From positions 1 to 64,000 of the forward strand of contig NZ_JMKP01000004.1 in the NCBI RefSeq assembly GCF_000685805.1: a DNA stretch of 64,000 nt, read 5' to 3'. The translations under genes and the position numbers were made by a program. Shown one piece after another: positions 44,146 through 53,724 of this stretch. The notes under the pieces were generated by a model. It did not search any database, was not told the origin of the DNA, and worked only from the letters and a program-made list of their open reading frames with translations. The stretch is from Psychrobacter phenylpyruvicus DSM 7000 = NBRC 102152 (GTDB lineage Bacteria; Pseudomonadota; Gammaproteobacteria; Pseudomonadales; Moraxellaceae). Within the stretch, counting starts at the first letter, position 1; the number at the start of each line of letters is the position of its first letter.

Positions 44146-44221
44146 TGGTATCCCGTAGGGGATTCGAACCCCTGTTACCGCCGTGAAAGGGCGGGGTCCT
44201 AGGCCTCTAGACGAACGGGAC
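44146..44221 (-). tRNA. tRNA-Glu, anticodon TTC
   Basis: The minus strand reads GTCCCGT at the 5' end and ACGGGAT at the 3' end of the acceptor, with a G-T closing pair. A73 and an encoded CCA follow (44146-44148). The anticodon arm CCGCCCTTTCACGGCGG gives TTC, and the T arm is AGGGGTTCGAATCCCCT. 76 nt with CCA. The sequence closely follows E. coli tRNA-Glu. Confidence 0.97.
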
Positions 44222-44314
44222 ACAGACCACTTCGACCGCTTTCACCGTTAATGTCGAAGTGGTGCGTATTCTAATGGGGTTTACATAATGTGTCAAGCAT
44301 TTTTACTAAAATTT

Positions 44315-44509
44315 TTAAAACTTTTTATTTGGCCTGTCTTTTAGTAAACAATGCGGGTAAATAATGGGTTTATCACTCAGTAAACATTGTGGATACATAA
44401 TTGCTTGCTTTAAATGATATCTAACCCAAAAAGTAGTTATCATGCTAATCGCACAGGCAAAAACGATATAGCCAACTATAACTCCCCAAATCGTATTAGT
44501 AGCTTCCAT
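44315..44509 (-). CDS. Small membrane protein with an internal 12-residue repeat
   Basis: 64 aa of no known family. One membrane helix at about residues 6-27 (VIVGYIVFACAISMITTFWV) is followed by a basic stretch. The C-terminal part contains two near-copies of one unit: MYPQCLLSDKP and IYPHCLLKDRP, each with a single Cys. ATG 44509 has AAGGAG exactly 6 nt upstream, the best ribosome site in this area, which makes translation likely. An upstream in-frame start at 44530 lies before that site and is rejected. Confidence 0.65.
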   Translation of the reverse strand: MEATNTIWGVIVGYIVFACAISMITTFWVRYHLKQAIMYPQCLLSDKPIIYPHCLLKDRPNKKF

Positions 44510-44714
44510 GAGTTTCTCCTTACAGGACAAGCCTATATTATTTCCAAGGCTATTAATGTTTTAACTGTTATAAAAACCAGTTAATAAAAATATAGTCCAT
44601 TAAGATAAAAGCTACTAATCTATCCGAAGTACTACTATGTATAACCAAACTTTAGGTGGTGAATTAAGTTGTTATGTAGAGTTTACTTTATTGACTATAA
44701 ATACTTTACCTCTC

Positions 44715-45533
44715 TTACTCTACTCCAGATTTCTCACTAGTTATGTTATCTTCAAGTAAAGCATTGGTAAGCATCGGGTAGCTGTTTAAGATGTGACAAA
44801 AGAGTTCTGCAGTCTTTTGAGTATCATAAAGGGCTGAGTGAGCCTCAGTGCCGCTAAATTCAATACCTGCAGCTTTACAGGCTCTAGCCAAGACAGTTTG
44901 CCCAAAAGCAAGGGCAGAGAGAGTAACGGTGTCTAACACTGAAAACTGATGAAATGGGTTATGATTTTTACTATTGGTACGCTCAATAGCAGCATTTAAG
45001 AAGGAGAGGTCAAAGTGGGCATTATGGCCAACTAAGATGCACTTCATGCAGTCATTGTCTTTACGAACCGCTTTTAGCTCTTTGAAGATACGGCGCAGAG
45101 CTGGTTTTTCTTCTTCAGCAATGGCTTTACGCAGTGGGTTATTGGGGTCAATACCGGTAAAATCTAAAGCCCGCTGTTCAAGATTTGCTCCTTCAAAAGG
45201 ATTAAGGTGAGCGTTCAGAGGCTCCCCAGGAATGAATTTACCCTGATCATCCATAATAATAGGAATACAAGCCAACTCCAAAAGCGCATCCGTTTTGGCA
45301 TCGAAACCGGCAGTCTCCACATCCACCACTACCGGTAGAAATTTACGGAAACGATCCGCCATTTTTAGTACCGGCTGCTGAGCAAAGCCATTGCCATTTT
45401 GGGCAGCATTGCTGCTCTGTTCAACATTAGTAACATCTGAACTGCTTTCATTAGAGGAAGTATTGCTACAAACTCTGGGTTCGCTACTACTGTCATTTAG
45501 GTAGTCTTCGTCAGTTATATTAGATTGAGTCAT
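44715..45533 (-). CDS. rnt: Ribonuclease T (DnaQ-like 3'-5' exonuclease)
   Basis: 272-aa DEDD exonuclease trimming the 3' ends of tRNA and other stable RNAs. Metal ligands: Asp71 and Glu73 in VVDVETAGFD, Asp in GHNAHFDLSFL, and His/Asp in AHSALYDTQKTA. The family proper begins near Met58 (MADRFRKFLP). The first 57 residues are a Ser/Asn-rich, probably disordered extension. Neither start has a strong ribosome site, so the shorter form is possible. RNase T is usually about 210-225 aa. Confidence 0.92.
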   Translation of the reverse strand: MTQSNITDEDYLNDSSSEPRVCSNTSSNESSSDVTNVEQSSNAAQNGNGFAQQPVLKMADRFRKFLPVVVDVETAGFDAKTDALLELACIPIIMDDQGKFIPGEPLNAHLNPFEGANLEQRALDFTGIDPNNPLRKAIAEEEKPALRRIFKELKAVRKDNDCMKCILVGHNAHFDLSFLNAAIERTNSKNHNPFHQFSVLDTVTLSALAFGQTVLARACKAAGIEFSGTEAHSALYDTQKTAELFCHILNSYPMLTNALLEDNITSEKSGVE

Positions 45534-45636
45534 AAATCAAAATCGCATTAATAGTGTCAAATAAAGGAAGGGCTTAGAGCTAAGCTAAGCCACTAAATCA
45601 AAGTTTATAAATTGCTCATTTTAAGCGTAACAAACG

Positions 45637-46743
45637 TTAATCTTGTTTAATAGACCATGGCAAACTCTCGCCGGCCATTAATGGGGTTAGTGTTTGCTGG
45701 TCCATATAAGCATAGCTATTAGGTACTTGCATCGGCTCATTAATTAAAGTTATGCGCTCCTCATTCAGCGGCAGACCATAAAACTGTGCACCGAACTTAC
45801 TAGCAAAGCCTTCTAAGCGATCAATCTTGCCGACGCTATCAAAAGCTGTGGCGTATAAAGGTAGTGCAATGGAAGCAGAATAACAGCCAGCACAACCACA
45901 AGCATTCTCTTTGGCATGGGTGGCATGAGGGGCAGAGTCAGTACCTAAGAAAAACTTAGGGTTCCCGCTGGTAGCCACATCGAGTAGGACTTGCTGGTGC
46001 TGTTGACGCTTAAGAATAGGCAAGCAGTAAAAATGTGGTTTTACCCCGCCTACCAGCAAATGGTTACGGTTAAATAGCAGGTGCTGCGGAGTAATAGTGG
46101 CGGCCACGCGCTCACTTTGTGCTAGTACGAAGTCGGCAGCATCGCCTGTGGTGATGTGCTCTACCACAATTTTTAATTCTGGGAACTGAGTCACTAAGCT
46201 GTTTAATGTGGTATCCACAAACTGCTTTTCACGGTCAAAAATATCGACATGAGAGTCAGTGACTTCACCATGGATAAGTAATGGTAAACCATGTTTTTGC
46301 ATGGCTTCAAATACATCGTTACGAGCATTTAGGTTGGTTACGCCATCGGCTGAGTTTGTGGTGGCACCGGCAGGATATAACTTAACCGCTTGAACAATGC
46401 CAGACTCTGCTGCTTGCTGTATGTCTTCTACGCTAGTGGTATCAGTCAGATAGAGCGTCATTCGAGGATCAAATGACTGCTTATAGCGCTCCTCTATATC
46501 TGCTTGTTGCAAAGCTTGAAGGATGCGCTCCCGATAGGCTAGAGCATCACCAGCATTTTTAATCGGGGGAACTAGGTTTGGCATACAGATAGCACGGTTA
46601 AAGCTTTGAGCTGCATGAGGCACAGTGGTCTTCAAAGACTGTGCATCTCGTAGATGAATGTGCCAGTCATCTGGGCGTGCAATAGTGATTTGGCGTGGTG
46701 TAGTGTTGTCAGTTCTTGAAGCCGAAGAGGTATTAAGAGTCAT
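45637..46743 (-). CDS. pyrC: Dihydroorotase
   Basis: 368-aa zinc amidohydrolase closing dihydroorotate in pyrimidine synthesis. The metal site is visible: DDWHIHLRD (two His), the carboxylated Lys in [12 protein letters not shown], His in LLIHGEVTD and [10 protein letters not shown], and Asp in LGTDSAPH. It belongs to the E. coli PyrC type. About 18 extra residues lie before the core. It is about 100 nt upstream of rnt on the same strand. Confidence 0.96.
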   Translation of the reverse strand: MTLNTSSASRTDNTTPRQITIARPDDWHIHLRDAQSLKTTVPHAAQSFNRAICMPNLVPPIKNAGDALAYRERILQALQQADIEERYKQSFDPRMTLYLTDTTSVEDIQQAAESGIVQAVKLYPAGATTNSADGVTNLNARNDVFEAMQKHGLPLLIHGEVTDSHVDIFDREKQFVDTTLNSLVTQFPELKIVVEHITTGDAADFVLAQSERVAATITPQHLLFNRNHLLVGGVKPHFYCLPILKRQQHQQVLLDVATSGNPKFFLGTDSAPHATHAKENACGCAGCYSASIALPLYATAFDSVGKIDRLEGFASKFGAQFYGLPLNEERITLINEPMQVPNSYAYMDQQTLTPLMAGESLPWSIKQD

Positions 46744-47057
46744 AACTAAAAGCCATTTTTATCAAAGTTATTGAATATGAATATAAAAGCGCGTAAAGCA
46801 GTAATGGATTTGTCGTAACTTGTTTTGTTGTCACTAATAGGGGTATAAAAATATAGGTTTAGGGCATAAAAATAGTGTTAAATAAATACCTCTCTAATGA
46901 TAACAGGTTTTAGCGATAAATTCGGCTATCGACTAAGTTAAGAGACGGATTTTTGCCAATAGAGGATAGGGTGATTTTGCTCTATAAAAGTATTAAAAGC
47001 AGTAATATAGGCTTGCTTAGCTTTAGTTGCCTCTATAAATAGTGTAAACTGAAATTT

Positions 47058-47106
47058 AATGAGTGCATTTATTTATAGAGCTATAAATAAAAGATTAGCA
47101 CTCATT
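47058..47106 (+). promoter_or_regulatory. Nested inverted repeat upstream of argG
   Basis: Outer arms AATGAGTGC (47058-47066) and GCACTCATT (47098-47106). Inner arms TTTATTTATAG (47068-47078) and CTATAAATAAA (47081-47091). Twenty base pairs in all, with one asymmetric bulge, about 165 nt before argG. It could be an operator array or the terminator of an undetected small transcript. The role is inferred only. Confidence 0.45.
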
Positions 47107-47149
47107 TTTAGGTAATAATTTTATAGGTAATAACTTTTTAGGTAGTAAT
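47105..47149. repeat. 15-bp tandem repeat, three copies
   Basis: TTTTTAGGTAATAAT, TTTATAGGTAATAAC and TTTTTAGGTAGTAAT directly abut each other and touch the inverted repeat. Confidence 0.85.
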
Positions 47150-47270
47150 ATAGGACAGTGGTTTGGCAAAAGACCCAATAATTCCACCCCATATTGAAAC
47201 TACTTAAGGCCCACACTTATTTATATAGTATAATTTTTAAAGTTCACACTCACTCGATAAAGGATGCACC

Positions 47271-48503
47271 ATGTCGATCGAAAAAGATAAAATTAATAAA
47301 ATTGTTTTAGCATATTCAGGCGGTCTTGATACCTCAATTATCGCTAAATGGTTGCAAGATACTTATGACGCTGAAGTAATTACTTTCACTGCAGACATTG
47401 GTCAGGGTGAAGAAGTAGAGCCAGCTCGAGCCAAAGCGGAAGCTATGGGTATCAAACATATCCATATCGAAGACTTGCGTGCAGAGTTCGCTCGTGATTA
47501 CGTTTTCCCAATGTTCCGTGCTAACGCAGTTTATGAGGGTGAATACTTATTAGGTACCTCTATCGCGCGTCCTTTAATCGCCAAACGCTTGGTAGAAATT
47601 GCAAAAGAGCATAATGCAGATGCCATCAGTCATGGTGCTACTGGTAAGGGTAACGACCAAGTTAGATTTGAGCTAGGTGCCATTGCTTTGGCTCCAGAAG
47701 TAAAAACCATTGCCCCTTGGAGAGAGTGGGATTTATCAAGTCGTGAAAGCTTAATGAAGTATGCTGAAGAGCATAATATTCCTATCGACTTTGCGGCCAA
47801 TAAGAAAAAATCACCTTATTCTATGGATGCCAACCTACTGCACATCTCGTATGAAGGCGATATCTTAGAAGACCCATACGCAGAAGCTGAAGATGATATG
47901 TGGCGTTGGTCAGTAAGCCCAGAAGAAGCGCCAGACACACCGGAATACGTTGAATTAGAGTATGAAAAAGGCGATATCGTAGCGGTGAATGGTGAGAAGT
48001 TAGAGCCTTATGAGGTTATGATTAAATTAAACGAGCTAGGTGGCAAGCACGGTATTGGTCGTCTAGATATCGTTGAAAACCGTTATGTTGGCATGAAGTC
48101 TCGTGGCTGTTACGAAACTCCAGCGGGTACAATTATGCTAAAAGCCCACCGTGGTATGGAGTCACTAACTCTAGACCGTGAAGCGGCTCACCTAAAAGAT
48201 GAATTAATGCCTCGTTATGCAAAAATCATCTATAACGGTTATTGGTTCAGCCCAGAGCGTCAAATGCTACAAGCCCTAATCGACAAGTCACAAGAGTATG
48301 TGACTGGTACCGTTCGCGTTAAGCTATACAAAGGTAACGTTAGCGTTGTTGGCCGTAAATCTCCTTACTCACTATTTGATGAGAAGATTGCAACCTTTGA
48401 AGATGATGCCGGTGCTTATGATCAAAAAGACGCAGAAGGCTTTATCCGTCTAAATGGTCTACGTCTGTCTATCGAAGCTAGCCGTGGTCGTGACTTGTCC
48501 TAA
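47271..48503 (+). CDS. argG: Argininosuccinate synthase
   Basis: 410-aa enzyme joining citrulline and aspartate in arginine synthesis. ATP-binding [17 protein letters not shown] is near residues 12-28. [17 protein letters not shown] and the [16 protein letters not shown] block follow. This is the long-known short-type (about 400 aa) enzyme, not the 447-aa E. coli type. AAAGGA lies about 7 nt before the ATG. It is probably a single-gene unit ending in a palindromic terminator. Confidence 0.96.
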   Translation: MSIEKDKINKIVLAYSGGLDTSIIAKWLQDTYDAEVITFTADIGQGEEVEPARAKAEAMGIKHIHIEDLRAEFARDYVFPMFRANAVYEGEYLLGTSIARPLIAKRLVEIAKEHNADAISHGATGKGNDQVRFELGAIALAPEVKTIAPWREWDLSSRESLMKYAEEHNIPIDFAANKKKSPYSMDANLLHISYEGDILEDPYAEAEDDMWRWSVSPEEAPDTPEYVELEYEKGDIVAVNGEKLEPYEVMIKLNELGGKHGIGRLDIVENRYVGMKSRGCYETPAGTIMLKAHRGMESLTLDREAAHLKDELMPRYAKIIYNGYWFSPERQMLQALIDKSQEYVTGTVRVKLYKGNVSVVGRKSPYSLFDEKIATFEDDAGAYDQKDAEGFIRLNGLRLSIEASRGRDLS

Positions 48504-48548
48504 TTGACGGATTTGTTTGGATTGATAGGCTAACTAATAGTTAACACC

Positions 48549-48584
48549 AAAAAGGCAGAAGTGATATATCACTTCTGCCTTTTT
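48549..48584. terminator. Bidirectional terminator, perfect 36-bp palindrome
   Basis: AAAAAGGCAGAAGTGATA (48549-48566) is followed directly by its exact reverse complement (48567-48584). It serves argG and the convergent accBC. Confidence 0.92.
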
Positions 48585-48657
48585 TATTGCGATAGGATTT
48601 TGGTAAAACATAAGAGAAACTACTACTAAGTAGATGAGTTATTCTTTTTTTTCTTTT

Positions 48658-50007
48658 TTATTTGGACTTTTTTGGTAATAAACACGATTCTAAATAATGG
48701 ATGTTTTGTGCTTGAGAGGCAAATTCCGGGTCTTTTAAAATAAGATCACGATGCAAAGGAATGTTGGTCTTCACCCCTTCAATAATCAGCTCATCGAGGG
48801 CATGCAGTGTCTTAGCAATGGCCTGCTCACGGGTCTGACCATGACAAATAAGTTTGCCAATTAATGAGTCATAGTAGGAAGGAATCTCATAGCCTGGGTA
48901 CAGGTGTGACTCGAAGCGTACTCCGGCACCGCTGGGGATAAAATACTGAGTGACTTTGCCAGGAGAGGGGGTAAAGGTTTGGGGGTCCTCAGCATTAATA
49001 CGACATTCAATGGCATGTCCATGCACGCTGATATCGCTTTGACGGTAAGATAAGCCGTAGCCTGCTGCAATACGTAACTGCTCAACCACCACATCGATAC
49101 CTGTGACCATTTCGGTAATCGGATGCTCAACCTGAATACGGGTGTTCATCTCAATAAAGAAAAACTCACCGTCTTCAAATAAGAACTCAAAAGTACCCGC
49201 CCCACGATAGCCAATATTTTTACAAGCTTTGACACACGCTTGCAAGATAGGCTCACGGATATCATCAGGGATATCAGGTGCAGGGGCTTCTTCCAGTACT
49301 TTTTGGTGACGACGCTGTAACGAGCAGTCACGGTCATATAGATGAATCGCATTACCATTGCCATCGCCCAAGACTTGTACTTCAATATGGCGTGGATTTT
49401 GTAGATAACGCTCCATATAAACGCTGTCATCGCCAAACCAAAGCTCTGCTTCTTGCTTAGCAGCTTGTACCTGCTCATTGAGTTGATCAAAGCGCTCAAC
49501 GATACGCATACCGCGGCCCCCACCGCCAGCTGCGGCTTTGATTAATAGGGGGAAGCCAATATTTTTTGCTTGTTCTTCAGCGTTATGTAGAGTGACTGTA
49601 CCGACTGAGCCTGGCACAGTAGGAACACCCGCTTGCTTCATGGCATTAATGGCAGAGACTTTATTGCCCATTAAGCGAATATGGTCAGGGTGCGGACCCA
49701 CAAAAGTTATGCCAGCTTCCTCAATAGTCTCAGCAAATTCGGCATTTTCTGCTAAAAAGCCATAACCTGGATGAATGGCATCGCTTCCAGTAATTTCAGC
49801 GGCAGTAATAATAGCCCCTGTATTTAGATAGCTTTGACTGGCATTAGGTTTACCAATACAGACGGCTTCATCTACAAAACGCAGATGCATTAAGTCTTCA
49901 TCCGCCGTAGAGTAGACACCAACAGTTTCAATGCCCAGCTGCTTGCAGGCACGCACAATGCGTAAAGCAATTTCACCACGGTTGGCGATAAGCAGTTTTT
50001 TTATCAT
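48658..50007 (-). CDS. accC: Acetyl-CoA carboxylase, biotin carboxylase subunit
   Basis: 449-aa ATP-grasp enzyme carboxylating the biotin on AccB, the first step of fatty-acid synthesis. Visible motifs are [55 protein letters not shown] and [20 protein letters not shown]. Length is standard. It starts 15 nt after the accB stop in the usual accB-accC operon. Confidence 0.97.
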   Translation of the reverse strand: MIKKLLIANRGEIALRIVRACKQLGIETVGVYSTADEDLMHLRFVDEAVCIGKPNASQSYLNTGAIITAAEITGSDAIHPGYGFLAENAEFAETIEEAGITFVGPHPDHIRLMGNKVSAINAMKQAGVPTVPGSVGTVTLHNAEEQAKNIGFPLLIKAAAGGGGRGMRIVERFDQLNEQVQAAKQEAELWFGDDSVYMERYLQNPRHIEVQVLGDGNGNAIHLYDRDCSLQRRHQKVLEEAPAPDIPDDIREPILQACVKACKNIGYRGAGTFEFLFEDGEFFFIEMNTRIQVEHPITEMVTGIDVVVEQLRIAAGYGLSYRQSDISVHGHAIECRINAEDPQTFTPSPGKVTQYFIPSGAGVRFESHLYPGYEIPSYYDSLIGKLICHGQTREQAIAKTLHALDELIIEGVKTNIPLHRDLILKDPEFASQAQNIHYLESCLLPKKSK

Positions 50008-50022
50008 CTAGGGGCCTATCTC

Positions 50023-50442
50023 TTAGCTTCTATAACGGATAACGGGTTGGCCAAACTGTACCACATCGCCATTTTCTACCAAAATAGCATCAATAATACC
50101 GCTTTGAGTGGCCTCAAGTGGATTCATAATTTTCATAGCCTCAATAATACCCAGTGTATCACCGGCCTGAACTTTTTGACCAGGAGTTACAAATGGAGGA
50201 TCATTTGGGCTAGGTGCAGCATAAAAAACGCCCACCATTGGTGAGGTTTCTACACTGCCGGTGTGTACCGCTTCAGACTGGGGCTCCGAGATATAAGCAG
50301 GGCTAGCCGCCATCATTGATGGCATGGGGGTATTGTAGTGTCGAGTTAAACTGACACTGTCATCCCCAGTTTTAATCTCAAGATTAACCAGGTCTTTTTC
50401 TTCCATTAGCTCAATGAGCGTACGAATTTTTTCAATGTCCAT
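50023..50442 (-). CDS. accB: Biotin carboxyl carrier protein of acetyl-CoA carboxylase
   Basis: 139-aa carrier. The N-terminal dimerisation region starts MDIEKIRTLIELMEEKDLV. A short linker leads to the biotinyl domain, with the biotinylated Lys104 in IIEAMKIMNPLEA. ATG 50442 is the family start, with AGG 8 nt upstream. The frame is open to 50514, but those residues are unlike AccB. Confidence 0.95.
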   Translation of the reverse strand: MDIEKIRTLIELMEEKDLVNLEIKTGDDSVSLTRHYNTPMPSMMAASPAYISEPQSEAVHTGSVETSPMVGVFYAAPSPNDPPFVTPGQKVQAGDTLGIIEAMKIMNPLEATQSGIIDAILVENGDVVQFGQPVIRYRS

Positions 50443-50607
50443 ACGGTTGCCTACAGATATTCTTATAATATTAAGCATATTGTAACAAATTTTGTCGCGT
50501 CTGATGAGTGACAAATGATGTATTTAAGTTTCAATACCACATTTAACTCAAATACACATTAATCTGCTGCTAAAATTTGTACAAAATTTACCAAAATAAT
50601 CCAATGA

Positions 50608-50640
50608 AAGCTGAGTTGAAATAAACTCAAGCTCAGCAAT
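50608..50640 (-). terminator. Possible terminator after the MATE gene
   Basis: On minus, GCTGAG-C-TTGA pairs with TCAACTCAGC with a one-base bulge. The following T-tract is interrupted, so termination efficiency is uncertain. Confidence 0.5.
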
Positions 50641-50649
50641 AATCAACTA

Positions 50650-52026
50650 TTAGCTAGGTTTCGCCTCAATGTGTAACACTTGTCGCTGACGATACACGAG
50701 ACGTAGTGTTAATAATATAGAAGATAGGGTTAGACCGGTAACCAAAGCAATCCAAAACCCTTGCGCACCGGTATCGGTGAATCGTACCAGATAAGTTCCT
50801 AATGGCAAGGCTATTAGCCAATAGCAGAACAAAGTAATCCACATGGGTACTTGTGTGTCTTGCATTCCTCTTAATATTCCAGCGATATTTACCTGCCAGC
50901 CATCGACCAGTTGATAAGCAATGGCAAATAATAATAAGAACATGGCTTGTTTTTTAACCGCAGGGTTGTTGGTAAATAGATCGGCTAAGTTTTCTCTAAA
51001 TAGCCAAATACCAAGCATACTACATAAGGCAATACATACCGTCCATATCAGTCCTGTACGCTGAACCTGCTGTAATACCAGCCAGTTTCTTTCGCCATAA
51101 CGATTGGATACCATAATAGTTAACGCCATGGCCACAGACATAGGTACCATAAATAGCTGTGAGGTGACAGCCATAGCGACCTGATGTGAAGCGACGGCAA
51201 TGGCTCCTAGGGGGCTAATCACAATAGAGGCTAAGCTGAACAAGCTGGCTTCAAAGAAGATTGAAACACCAATTGGGACTCCTAAACGCAGCAGCTTACC
51301 TATTTGTTGACGATCAGGCTTAGCAAAGCTATAAAAGAAGCGCGTTTCATCAAAGCTTTTATGTTTGGATTTAAACAAATACAAGGACAATAAAATTACG
51401 TTTGACCATAATACACAGGCTGTTGCCAAGCCGCAGCCGGCACCACCCAGCTCGGGCAACCCAAAGAGTCCATGAATAAAGATATAGTTAATCGGGATAT
51501 TAATGAACAAGCCAATTAAGCTGATGACCGTTACCGGCTCTGGACGTCCAAGTGCTTCACAGTAACTTCTTAAAACCGCATAACAGGCAATGGCCGGGAA
51601 GCCCCAAGCCACAAATCTTAAGTATTGAGCCGCTTTGGGCTGAATGTCATCTGGAACGCCCATTGCGCCTAGCACATTAGGGGTTAACGACACCACCACT
51701 AAGCCTAATATGCCAATTAAAATAGCTGCCCATAAGGACTGCTGAGTAATATGAGGCACATTGTGCGGTGTCTTTTGGCCAATTTGCTCTCCGATTAAGG
51801 GAGTAGTGGCAATTAAGATACCCGTAGCTAATAAGAATAACGGCAACCAAATGCCAGAGCCGATAGACACAGCAGCCAAGTCTAAAGCAGAAACACCACC
51901 CGCCATAATGGCGTCTACCACACCCAAAGCAGCTTGGCAGAACTGAGTAATGAGAATGGGAAGCACCAAAGTGCCTAAGCGTAAGCTGTGCTGTTTAAAC
52001 TCAGAGAAGGATAAATTAGACAACAT
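50650..52026 (-). CDS. MATE-family multidrug efflux transporter (NorM-like)
   Basis: 458-aa inner-membrane protein with twelve hydrophobic helices in two similar halves. VLPILITQFCQAALGVVDAIMAG at the N-terminus and the VPMSVAMALTIMVSNRYGE segment are typical of NorM-type sodium- or proton-driven drug/toxin exporters. Substrate cannot be read from sequence. It diverges from hemW across a region with a hairpin in its own leader. Confidence 0.93.
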   Translation of the reverse strand: MLSNLSFSEFKQHSLRLGTLVLPILITQFCQAALGVVDAIMAGGVSALDLAAVSIGSGIWLPLFLLATGILIATTPLIGEQIGQKTPHNVPHITQQSLWAAILIGILGLVVVSLTPNVLGAMGVPDDIQPKAAQYLRFVAWGFPAIACYAVLRSYCEALGRPEPVTVISLIGLFINIPINYIFIHGLFGLPELGGAGCGLATACVLWSNVILLSLYLFKSKHKSFDETRFFYSFAKPDRQQIGKLLRLGVPIGVSIFFEASLFSLASIVISPLGAIAVASHQVAMAVTSQLFMVPMSVAMALTIMVSNRYGERNWLVLQQVQRTGLIWTVCIALCSMLGIWLFRENLADLFTNNPAVKKQAMFLLLFAIAYQLVDGWQVNIAGILRGMQDTQVPMWITLFCYWLIALPLGTYLVRFTDTGAQGFWIALVTGLTLSSILLTLRLVYRQRQVLHIEAKPS

Positions 52027-52396
52027 AAGTAAACTTCTAAAATTAGGTTTTTTTGAAACTGCTTTGATAATAAGAGGTAGAGGCTAAGTCACGATTTTGA
52101 TATTTATATAAATAAATAACCTGCCATAGGGCAGGTTAGGGGTCTTGTCACCGAAATTCTTAGACTTTACGCTAAGTTATTAAAGGTCAGATGCGCGGTT
52201 ATCAAGATATCAACTTAATTGCTCTACTATCCCATTATTGAACACGTATAATAAGCGTATTGATAAATTGTTAGCTTTGCTCTTACTGTATGCTTTATTC
52301 TTGCTCCTCTGGAGCCAATATAGAATCAAAGCGATTTAATCAAAATAAAAGCGTGACTATAACACTATCTGCCAACGAGTATAAGACCCTATCTTT
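52027..52396. other. Divergent region between the MATE gene and hemW
   Basis: 370 nt without a gene. Apart from the hairpin at 52118-52137 it is ordinary AT-rich sequence. I see no riboswitch I can name. Confidence 0.5.
52118..52137 (-). terminator. Terminator-like hairpin in the leader of the MATE gene
   Basis: AACCTGCC and GGCAGGTT enclose a 4-nt loop. On the minus strand ATTTATTTATAT follows. It lies about 92-111 nt before the MATE gene start, so it could attenuate that gene or end a short upstream RNA. Confidence 0.45.
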
Positions 52397-53644
52397 ATGT
52401 CGCTATTAATAAATGTTTCAAAAATCCCCTTAGCCCTATATATTCACATCCCTTGGTGTGTAAAAAAATGTCCTTATTGTGATTTTAACTCACACACATT
52501 GCCAGTTGATGATAGCTCATCTTCTAGTCAAATAGCCCCTCAAGCTGTTACTGCAGATAATAAAGCATTGGTTGATGATCATTTTGCCCTTTATGTAGAG
52601 GCTTTGATTGAAGATATAAATTCACAGTTGCCATTAATTCAGGGCCGAGAAATCAGCTCTATTTTTATTGGAGGGGGTACGCCCTCGCTATTACCTATTA
52701 AACAGTATCAGTGCCTGTTTGAGCATCTAAAGTCAGTTCTGCCCTTAGCCAATGATTTGGAAGTCACCATGGAGGCCAATCCCGGCACCTTAGAGCATGC
52801 TCCATTTGAGGAGTATCTCAAAGTAGGGATTAATCGACTTTCTATGGGAGTACAAAGCTTTTCAGACAGTAAGCTTGAATCGTTAGGGCGAATTCACAAT
52901 GCCAATCAAGCTCAGCTGGCCACACAAGCGGCTAAAAGGGCTGGCTTTAAACGAGTGAATATCGACTTAATGCATGGTCTGCCTAATCAAAGCCTTGCCG
53001 AGGCCTTATCTGATATTGAGCAAGCTCATCAAGCGGGTGCCACCCACATCTCTTGGTATCAGCTGACAATTGAGCCTAACACTGTATTTTATCGCAATAC
53101 GCCGGTACTGCCCGATGATAATGACTTGGCCGATATTGAAGAGCAGGGTAGTGCTCTGTTGAGCCAGCTGGGCTATACAAACTATGAGGTATCCGCTTGG
53201 GCCGGTAAGCAGGATATTCAGTGCCGCCACAATGTGAATTATTGGCAGTTTGGAGATTACTTGGCCATTGGGGCTGGCGCGCATGGCAAAATTACTTTGG
53301 CTGAAGAAGGGTTTTACCCAGAGTTTGAGCGAGGTATTTATCGCTTTAGCAAAACCCGCCTGCCAAAAGACTATATGAACTATACAGAGTTTCCTAAAAT
53401 GGTTAGTTTTACCCCGATTGCCGCTGAAGACTTGAGTGGGGAGTTTATGATGAATGCCTTACGCTTGAGCTCTGGGGTGCCATTAGCACTGTATAATGAC
53501 AGAACTGGGTTATCAGCAGCAGAGATTACCCCCATTATTGAGAGACTGCAGCAACAAGGCTTATTGGTAGATGAGGCCAATTTAATTCAGCCAACTGCTT
53601 TAGGCCGTCGCTATTTAAATCAAGTGTTGCAGGCCTTCTTATAG
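52397..53644 (+). CDS. hemW: HemW, radical SAM haem chaperone (coproporphyrinogen III oxidase-like)
   Basis: 415-aa radical-SAM protein. The 4Fe-4S site is Cys21-x3-Cys25-x2-Cys28 in PWCVKKCPYCDF. SAM-binding and family motifs FIGGGTPSLL, VTMEANPGT, LSMGVQSFSDSKL and NIDLMHGLPNQS follow. HemW lacks the N-terminal extension of true HemN, which supports the haem-chaperone call. A polar insertion at about 34-60 separates the cluster from the next strand. No clear ribosome site at ATG 52397. Confidence 0.92.
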   Translation: MSLLINVSKIPLALYIHIPWCVKKCPYCDFNSHTLPVDDSSSSSQIAPQAVTADNKALVDDHFALYVEALIEDINSQLPLIQGREISSIFIGGGTPSLLPIKQYQCLFEHLKSVLPLANDLEVTMEANPGTLEHAPFEEYLKVGINRLSMGVQSFSDSKLESLGRIHNANQAQLATQAAKRAGFKRVNIDLMHGLPNQSLAEALSDIEQAHQAGATHISWYQLTIEPNTVFYRNTPVLPDDNDLADIEEQGSALLSQLGYTNYEVSAWAGKQDIQCRHNVNYWQFGDYLAIGAGAHGKITLAEEGFYPEFERGIYRFSKTRLPKDYMNYTEFPKMVSFTPIAAEDLSGEFMMNALRLSSGVPLALYNDRTGLSAAEITPIIERLQQQGLLVDEANLIQPTALGRRYLNQVLQAFL

Positions 53645-53724
53645 GATTTAACCTTTTATAGGGCTTAGCTGCTGCGTATTTTAAAGTAATTATTTTGAAT
53701 TTGTATTATCAGGGAGACTGCATC

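Larger units (their letters stand above)
46744..47270. other. Divergent region between pyrC and argG
   Basis: 527 nt without a gene. It holds the nested inverted repeat at 47058-47106, the 15-bp repeats at 47105-47149, and a TATAAT at 47229-47234 as possible -10 element for argG. The pyrC-proximal part is plain AT-rich sequence. Confidence 0.5.
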
